Positions 5,181 through 9,397 of a stretch of DNA of 9,397 nucleotides are shown here, in pieces. Position numbers and translations under genes: made by a program. This stretch comes from JAIFWN01 sp049304015. Its GTDB lineage: Bacteria > Patescibacteriota > Minisyncoccia > Phycocordibacterales > Zambryskibacteraceae. The stretch covers positions 1 through 9,397 of the forward strand of contig JBAQNS010000014.1 in the NCBI GenBank assembly GCA_049304015.1, written 5' to 3'. Within the stretch, counting starts at the first letter, position 1. Every line of letters starts with the position of its first letter. The notes below the pieces were generated by a model. The model ran no database searches, was not told the DNA's origin, and was given only the letters and a program-made list of their open reading frames with translations.

Positions 5181-5883
5181 AATTATCCCTGCCATACTTC
5201 CAAAAAATTTTGATGACCTAGAGGAGAAACTCGGGTTAATGGCTGGTAAGGTAGCAATGGTACATATAGATATTACTAATGGGACAATGACCAATAATTC
5301 AAATTGGCCATATTCAGGAGATATAAGAGAGTTTCTTAAAATTACAGAAGAAATAGAAGGTTTTCCATTTTGGGAGGATGTCAGCTTTGAAGCGCACCTA
5401 ATGGTTAGTAAACCAGAAGATATTGTAGAGGATTGGATAAAAGCAGGGGCAGAGAGAATCACCATTCACTTGGAGTCATATGATAATTCAGATGAACTTT
5501 CAAGGTTCCTCGCTTTATTAAAGAACAGATTTAAGGAAGGAGCAGCATTTCTTGGTGTAGAAGTTGGTTTGGCTATAAATATGAGCACACCATTAGAAAA
5601 ACTATTTCCTCATGTTTTAGAAGCAGACTATATACATATAATGAGTATAGATGAGATAGGTAAACAAGGTCATAAGTTTGATTCAAAAGTTTTGGATAGG
5701 ATTAAATTATTAAAAGAAAATTTCCCAGATACAATTATTTCTCTGGACGGAGGAGTCACTTTAGAAAATGTAGAATATATAAAGGATGCTGGTGTAGATA
5801 GAATCATTGTTGGTTCAGCTATTTTTGGAGCCAATGATCCAGAGGAAGCACTCTTGGACTTTCTTGATGTAAACTATACATAA
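5173..5883 (+). CDS. rpe: Ribulose-phosphate 3-epimerase, divergent
   Basis: This 236-residue TIM-barrel protein probably epimerises ribulose-5-phosphate and xylulose-5-phosphate. The metal and catalytic set is intact: His31 and Asp33 in VHID (30-33), His75 in AHLM (74-77) and Asp192 in LDGGV (191-195). GSAIF (214-218) forms the C-terminal phosphate-binding turn, and PAILP (6-10) replaces the usual PSIL start. Two signature loops differ: the usual HxDxMDG is HIDITNG (31-37), and the usual M.VNPGFGGQ.F loop reads IMSIDEIGKQGHKF (156-169). The substrate loop is therefore altered, though genome context strongly supports the pentose role. A related epimerase such as allulose-6-phosphate epimerase is less likely. 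It overlaps rpiB by 8 bases (ATGAGTGA) and lacks a Shine-Dalgarno, suggesting translational coupling. Transketolase starts 1 base after its stop. Confidence 0.85.
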   Translation: MSEIIPAILPKNFDDLEEKLGLMAGKVAMVHIDITNGTMTNNSNWPYSGDIREFLKITEEIEGFPFWEDVSFEAHLMVSKPEDIVEDWIKAGAERITIHLESYDNSDELSRFLALLKNRFKEGAAFLGVEVGLAINMSTPLEKLFPHVLEADYIHIMSIDEIGKQGHKFDSKVLDRIKLLKENFPDTIISLDGGVTLENVEYIKDAGVDRIIVGSAIFGANDPEEALLDFLDVNYT

Positions 5884-5884
5884 T

Positions 5885-6757
5885 ATGAGCACTTTATCTG
5901 ATGAGAGAAGAGTAGAGTTAGAAAAAATTGCGAATGATATTCGTATGTCTATTGTGGAGAGTCTGGTTTTGGCTGGTTCAGGACATACAGCTGGGCCACT
6001 CGGTATGGCAGATGTGTTCACTGTCCTTTATTTCCATACACTGAATCACAAACCAAAGGAACCGGACTGGCAGGATAGAGATAGGGTTGTGCTTTCGAAT
6101 GGTCATATTTGCCCAGTGCTATATGCGACCATGGCTCACTCAGGCTATTTCCCCATAGAAGAGCTCAAAACACTTCGTAAATTTGGTTCTAGGCTCCAAG
6201 GACACCCACATAGAGATTTTCTCCCTATGCTAGAGACTAGTTCTGGTCCCTTGGGCTCTGGTTTATCCCAAGCTATAGGTATGGCTCTCGCAGAAAAGAT
6301 GGATGTAGGCACAAGTGTTTCAAAAAGAATTTATTGCTTTATGGGCGATGGTGAACTTGATGAAGGCCAAAACTGGGAGGCTATAATGCTTGCGGGTAAA
6401 AATAAATTAAATAATTTAGTGGCTATTGTGGATAGGAACAATATTCAGATAGATGGATTCACTGAGGATATTATGCCTCTTGAGCCACTGGCAGATAAAT
6501 GGAAGGCTAATAATTGGCATGTGATAGAAGTAGATGGACACAATATGGAAGACATCGCTGATGCGTTTGATAGTGCGAAGACAATTTTTGAGAAACCCAC
6601 AGTCATTATTGCTCATACTATCCCGGGCAAGGGGGTACATGAGTTTGAGAGGGATTATAGATGGCACGGCAAACCTCCAACCAAAGAAGAGGGGGAAATG
6701 GCTCTAAAAGAGTTGAGGTCTTTAGGAGGCAAAATAACTGGATACCACAATGATTAA
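5885..6757 (+). CDS. tkt: Transketolase, N-terminal (TPP-binding) subunit
   Basis: This 290-residue protein is the thiamine-diphosphate-binding half of transketolase, which moves two-carbon units from xylulose-5-phosphate to ribose-5-phosphate or erythrose-4-phosphate. SGHTAGPLGMAD (32-43) is the entry motif. QGHPHR (105-110) carries a conserved His, and SSGPLGSGLS (119-128) lines the cofactor site. The Mg/TPP motif runs from GDGELDEGQNWEA (154-166) to DRNN (183-186). IPGKG (246-250) and WHGKPP (260-265) close the domain. The length is normal for the N-terminal piece of a split transketolase, as in archaea and many anaerobic bacteria. It follows rpe by one base and overlaps the C-terminal subunit gene by 8 bases (ATGATTAA), consistent with a 1:1 complex. 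No Shine-Dalgarno was found. Confidence 0.95.
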   Translation: MSTLSDERRVELEKIANDIRMSIVESLVLAGSGHTAGPLGMADVFTVLYFHTLNHKPKEPDWQDRDRVVLSNGHICPVLYATMAHSGYFPIEELKTLRKFGSRLQGHPHRDFLPMLETSSGPLGSGLSQAIGMALAEKMDVGTSVSKRIYCFMGDGELDEGQNWEAIMLAGKNKLNNLVAIVDRNNIQIDGFTEDIMPLEPLADKWKANNWHVIEVDGHNMEDIADAFDSAKTIFEKPTVIIAHTIPGKGVHEFERDYRWHGKPPTKEEGEMALKELRSLGGKITGYHND

Positions 6758-7730
6758 TAAAGATTTGAAACTTAATACTAAGATCTTTGATAAGGATGTA
6801 GAGCAGGTGCCTATTCGAAAGGGCTTTGGTGAAGGATTGGTTGTGGCTGGAGAGGCAAATCCTCAGATAGTTGGATTATGTGCAGATTTGATTGAATCAA
6901 CGCAGATGCATTTATTCAAAGAGAGGTTTCCAAACAGATTTGTAGAGATGGGCATAGCAGAACAGAATCTTGCTTCTGTTGGTTCTGGTATGGCTGCAAT
7001 GGGTAAGATACCTTTTATATCTTCTTATGCGATGTTTTCTCCAGGCAGGAATTGGGAGCAGATACGCACTACTATTTGCTACAACAATCAACCGGTAAAA
7101 ATTATTGGTTCTCACTCTGGTGTCTCTGTTGGTCCAGATGGTGGGACTCATCAGGCAATAGAAGATATGGCTCTCACTCGAGTGATTCCTCGTATGGTAG
7201 TTATCTCTCCATGCGATGCTATAGAAGCCAAGAAAGCGACAATTGCTCTAGCTAAAACAAACACCCCTGTTTATCTTAGATTGGCACGGGAGAAGACTCC
7301 GGTTATGACTACCACCGATACTCCTTTTGAAATAGGTAAGGCTCAAACTTACTGGCAGGGAAATAATCCAAAGGTGGGTATCATAGCCACAGGGGCACTT
7401 TTGCATAAAGCACTTTTAGCAGCTAAAACTTTAGAGAAAGATAAAATTGAAGTTGATGTTTTAAATCTTTCAACAATTAAACCACTTGATGAGGAAGCAA
7501 TAATAAATCTTGCCAAGAAAACGGGTGCCATAGTAACAGTAGAAGAACACCAGATTGCTGGAGGGATGGGCAGTGCTGTCGCAGAGTGTTTAGCCAAAAA
7601 TATGCCAGTAAAGATGAGATTTGTGGGGGTAAAAGATGAGTTCGGCCAGTCTGGAACACCTGATGAACTTGTAGAACATTATGGAATGGGGGAGAGGGAT
7701 ATCATTAAAGCGGTTAAGGAATTAATATAA
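6750..7730 (+). CDS. tkt: Transketolase, C-terminal (pyrimidine-binding) subunit
   Basis: This 326-residue protein is the second half of the split transketolase. The pyrimidine-binding domain contains MGIAEQN (67-73), where Glu71 should activate the cofactor's aminopyrimidine. It continues through the SYAMF segment (92-96), GSHSGVSVGPDGGTHQ (120-135) and the LRLAR strand (176-180). The C-terminal domain, about 190-326, includes VEEHQIAGGMGSAVAE (264-279) and the closing FGQSG (298-302). The protein works only with the upstream N-terminal subunit, giving an alpha2beta2-type enzyme by analogy with other split transketolases. It is the last gene of the operon; no hairpin terminator directly follows its stop, and a new promoter begins two bases later. 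A 1-deoxyxylulose-5-phosphate synthase reading is disfavoured because that enzyme is normally a single chain and the neighbours are pentose phosphate genes. Confidence 0.95.
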   Translation: MINKDLKLNTKIFDKDVEQVPIRKGFGEGLVVAGEANPQIVGLCADLIESTQMHLFKERFPNRFVEMGIAEQNLASVGSGMAAMGKIPFISSYAMFSPGRNWEQIRTTICYNNQPVKIIGSHSGVSVGPDGGTHQAIEDMALTRVIPRMVVISPCDAIEAKKATIALAKTNTPVYLRLAREKTPVMTTTDTPFEIGKAQTYWQGNNPKVGIIATGALLHKALLAAKTLEKDKIEVDVLNLSTIKPLDEEAIINLAKKTGAIVTVEEHQIAGGMGSAVAECLAKNMPVKMRFVGVKDEFGQSGTPDELVEHYGMGERDIIKAVKELI

Positions 7731-7731
7731 A

Positions 7732-7760
7732 TTGACTCGATTGAGTTAAGACGTTATCCT
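7732..7760 (+). promoter_or_regulatory. Sigma-70-type promoter of the short Cys/His ORF
   Basis: TTGACT (7732-7737, 5 of 6) and TATCCT (7755-7760, 4 of 6) are separated by 17 bases. The predicted start of transcription is near 7765-7767, at or just inside the ATG at 7765. The promoter begins two bases after the transketolase stop, so the short unit can be expressed apart from the operon. Confidence 0.55.
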
Positions 7761-7764
7761 TTCT

Positions 7765-7989
7765 ATGGACAACCACTTTTTCTATGGAGACTCGATGACC
7801 GAACACGCATGTCTCTGTGAAAGGAGAAAGATAACGGTGGAGAGATATCAAGCATTGAGAGATGGGGGGTACAGCGACTGGCAGATTTTCATGATGTGTT
7901 GCCACGGGACAGGGGTGCCAACAATCGATAAATCGAAAGCACACACTTCGTCGAAAGAAAAAACAATGCCCCCTTCTCAGACAATCTGA
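7765..7989 (+). CDS. Small Cys/His protein of unknown function
   Basis: I do not recognise this 74-residue ORF. Its N-terminal half has CxC (Cys16, Cys18, with His14 nearby) and Cys45-Cys46-His47, a set that could bind a metal such as zinc. Between them, ITVERYQALRDGGYSDWQI (23-41) looks like two short helices joined at a Gly-Gly turn. The last 20 or so residues are polar, Lys/Ser/Thr-rich and probably disordered. Base composition is visibly richer in G and C than the neighbouring genes. Two starts compete: ATG at 7765, fitting a leaderless mRNA, and ATG at 7795, preceded by GGAGA at a workable distance, which gives 64 residues and keeps every Cys. A promoter precedes it and a terminator follows 9 bases after the stop, so it is a complete one-gene unit. 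A small regulatory RNA is an alternative. Confidence 0.55.
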   Translation: MDNHFFYGDSMTEHACLCERRKITVERYQALRDGGYSDWQIFMMCCHGTGVPTIDKSKAHTSSKEKTMPPSQTI

Positions 7990-7998
7990 CTCTACACC

Positions 7999-8022
7999 AA
8001 GAGCACCAATAGGTGCTCTTTT
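7999..8022 (+). terminator. Intrinsic terminator after the short Cys/His ORF
   Basis: A perfect 9-bp stem, AAGAGCACC (7999-8007) with GGTGCTCTT (8012-8020), closes on a four-base loop (AATA) and runs into TTTT followed by more A/T. It begins 10 bases after the last base of the stop codon of the 74-residue ORF. Confidence 0.85.
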
Positions 8023-8037
8023 AATTTGTAAAATACC

Positions 8038-8058
8038 CAATATATAAGCCATATATTG
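8038..8058 (+). repeat. Inverted repeat, candidate operator
   Basis: CAATATAT (8038-8045) and ATATATTG (8051-8058) form a perfect 8-bp inverted repeat around AAGCC. Two further C-G pairs are possible across one bulged T. The right arm overlaps the candidate -35 of the next gene by three bases, where a repressor dimer site might lie. It has no T run after it, so it is not a terminator. Function is inferred. Confidence 0.4.
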
Positions 8059-8083
8059 TGGGGATAGCCTGGAAATATATAAT
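8056..8083 (+). promoter_or_regulatory. Candidate promoter of the secreted dockerin-like protein
   Basis: A perfect TATAAT (8078-8083) lies 16 bases after TTGTGG (8056-8061, a poor -35). Transcription would start near 8090, leaving about 39 bases before the ATG at 8129. TATACT (8095-8100) and AATAAT (8115-8120) are alternative -10 boxes nearer the gene, so the real start is uncertain. No Shine-Dalgarno is placed correctly before the ATG. Confidence 0.4.
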
Positions 8084-8128
8084 ATCTGAAGGTGTATACT
8101 TAAAGAAGTTTATAAATAATTTAATTTC

Positions 8129-9397
8129 ATGAAAAAATTTTTAGCAGTATCCTTTTTAACACTTTCTTTAATCATTTCATCAGCACCAGTTGCAAATGCT
8201 GCAACTATTGCTGAACTGCAAGCTCAGCTAAATGCTCTTATGGCTCAACTTACTGCTCTGCAGGAACAACTAAATAGCAATGCCGGCCCAACAGTAATCC
8301 CACCAAGAGATCCTAATGCATTCTGCTATACCTTCACAAGGAATTTAAAATTTGGTGATGGAAAAACTTCATTCGATGAACCTATGGTGGATGCACTTCA
8401 AATGGCTCTACAAAAAGAAGGTTTTACTATTTCTGATAAGGAAATTAAAGGAGGCTCAATATTTGGTGAATCTACCGCTTCTGCTGTAGTAGGCTTCCAA
8501 CAAAAATATGCAAGTGAGATTCTAACTCCAAACGGACTTTTAAACGGCAATGGCTTCGTAGGTAATGCTACGAGAGCAAAATTAAACGCTTTGTACGGAT
8601 GTGGAAAAACAACAACTACTATTATCCCAACCAACAAATCGACTGTCAGCTTGTTTGCAGACAAGACTACAATTAATGTAGGACAAATGGTATCTTTGCG
8701 TTTTAATGCAGACAATGTTTCTTACTGTGCTGGTCCAGATACGATGATAAGCAGAAATATCCAGAACTCAATAAATGGCATGACAACTCTTTATCCAAAA
8801 GAAACAACTACATATTCAATTCATTGTTATAGAAAAACACCAACAAACGAATCGGAAAATGGTTATCCAGACGCAAGTGCTAGTGTGATAGTTTATGTTA
8901 ATCAAACAACTTATAAAATTGGCGACGTAAACGGAGACGGCTCAGTAACTTGTGCTGACTCAAAGATGGTGGCTGATTATTCAGTTGGACTTACTAAACT
9001 TACAGCAGAGGAAAAATCAAGAGCAGATGTGAATGGTGATGGTGCAGTAAACATTATTGATGCTCAACAAATAGTGAGGAATTTTGGATTAAATTGTTCA
9101 ACAACTACATCAACCCCAGTAAACTTGAAACTTGTTTCAAATGTGACTGGTAATACTGGTACTTTGATTTCCGCTTCAATCGCTGGTTATGCTACTAATA
9201 GTGATGTTTCTTATTGGAAGTTAAATATTGCTTGTGAGGATGGCGCAGTGATATCAAATTATAGTGGTTCTAATGTTTGTGGCACAGAAAATACATATTA
9301 TAGATACAATATGTCTAATTCTGGTAACGATTACATAATGATTACTTCGTTTGGTCTTAAAAATACTTCAAGTTTACAACGCAACATTGTTTTCTCT
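8129..9397 (+). CDS. Secreted multidomain protein: coiled coil, peptidoglycan-binding, Ig-like and dockerin-like modules (C-terminus missing)
   Basis: The frame is open for 423 codons from ATG 8129 to the window end. Residues 1-24 are a Sec signal peptide: MKK, a hydrophobic core, then Ala-Asn-Ala with cleavage probably after residue 24. Residues 26-49 form a short Leu/Gln/Ala coiled coil. About 65-158 resemble a peptidoglycan-binding domain (PG_binding_1 type), with FGESTASAVVGFQQKYASE (112-130) and GFVGNATRAKLNALYG (142-157). About 171-258 look like an Ig-like beta domain with Cys200 and Cys233. Residues 264-323 carry two dockerin type I-like calcium loops: Asp266-Asn268-Asp270-Asp277 and Asp300-Asn302-Asp304-Asp311, each D.N.DG.V....D. 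A Thr/Ser linker (324-330) leads to another, unidentified beta-rich segment. It probably sits in the cell envelope or is exported. The dockerin is internal rather than at the end, unless the protein stops soon after the edge. Partner and substrate are unknown. Confidence 0.85.
   Translation, partial: MKKFLAVSFLTLSLIISSAPVANAATIAELQAQLNALMAQLTALQEQLNSNAGPTVIPPRDPNAFCYTFTRNLKFGDGKTSFDEPMVDALQMALQKEGFTISDKEIKGGSIFGESTASAVVGFQQKYASEILTPNGLLNGNGFVGNATRAKLNALYGCGKTTTTIIPTNKSTVSLFADKTTINVGQMVSLRFNADNVSYCAGPDTMISRNIQNSINGMTTLYPKETTTYSIHCYRKTPTNESENGYPDASASVIVYVNQTTYKIGDVNGDGSVTCADSKMVADYSVGLTKLTAEEKSRADVNGDGAVNIIDAQQIVRNFGLNCSTTTSTPVNLKLVSNVTGNTGTLISASIAGYATNSDVSYWKLNIACEDGAVISNYSGSNVCGTENTYYRYNMSNSGNDYIMITSFGLKNTSSLQRNIVFS

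Noticed and set aside
6427..6435. TGTGGATAG inside the transketolase N-terminal subunit gene, one base from an inverted DnaA box.
   Set aside because: It encodes conserved TPP-motif residues (IVDR), so coding constraint explains it.
8398..8715. A 105-codon open frame on the minus strand opposite the secreted protein.
   Set aside because: It is fully antisense to the peptidoglycan-binding region, which has clear family motifs on the plus strand.

Overview
The window looks like a piece of a Patescibacteria (Candidate Phyla Radiation) chromosome, probably from the Parcubacteria side. This is an inference from several signs: compact AT-rich genes, almost no Shine-Dalgarno sequences, -10 boxes placed exactly where they would give leaderless mRNAs, a short sugar-phosphate operon built around the non-oxidative pentose phosphate pathway, and a secreted protein with the signal peptide, short coiled coil, peptidoglycan-binding domain and Ig-like domain layout I associate with that group. 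UGA is used as a stop (rpiB and the 74-residue ORF), which argues against the Gracilibacteria/Absconditabacteria code. No rRNA, tRNA, CRISPR array, insertion sequence or phage gene was seen.

Layout. Bases 1-109 hold the N-terminus of a membrane protein on the minus strand, running off the left edge. A divergent control region (110-340) carries a promoter on each strand, two near-consensus DnaA boxes and a leader RNA that can fold into a pseudoknot-like structure. Then come a small RRM RNA-binding protein (341-625), a strong UUCG-loop terminator, and a membrane-anchored DUF192 protein (711-1181). A gap of about 180 bases with a perfect DnaA box precedes a large adenosylcobalamin-dependent ribonucleotide reductase (1364-3691).

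The core of the window is a tight five-gene operon (3706-7730): glyceraldehyde-3-phosphate dehydrogenase, ribose-5-phosphate isomerase B, a divergent ribulose-phosphate 3-epimerase, and transketolase split into N- and C-terminal subunits. Together they interconvert pentose phosphates with glyceraldehyde-3-phosphate and oxidise the latter; ribose-5-phosphate is also the precursor of the nucleotides that the upstream reductase converts to deoxynucleotides. Transaldolase is not in the window.

The right end holds a self-contained short transcription unit (promoter, 74-residue Cys/His ORF of unknown function, terminator; 7732-8022). After it comes a regulatory region with an inverted repeat touching a promoter, and the first 423 codons of a secreted multidomain protein (from 8129) with a type I dockerin-like calcium-binding module, cut by the window edge.

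The points most worth following up are the dockerin-bearing secreted protein, the structured leader of the RRM gene, the short Cys/His transcription unit, the repeated leaderless promoter geometry, and the DnaA box in front of the ribonucleotide reductase.
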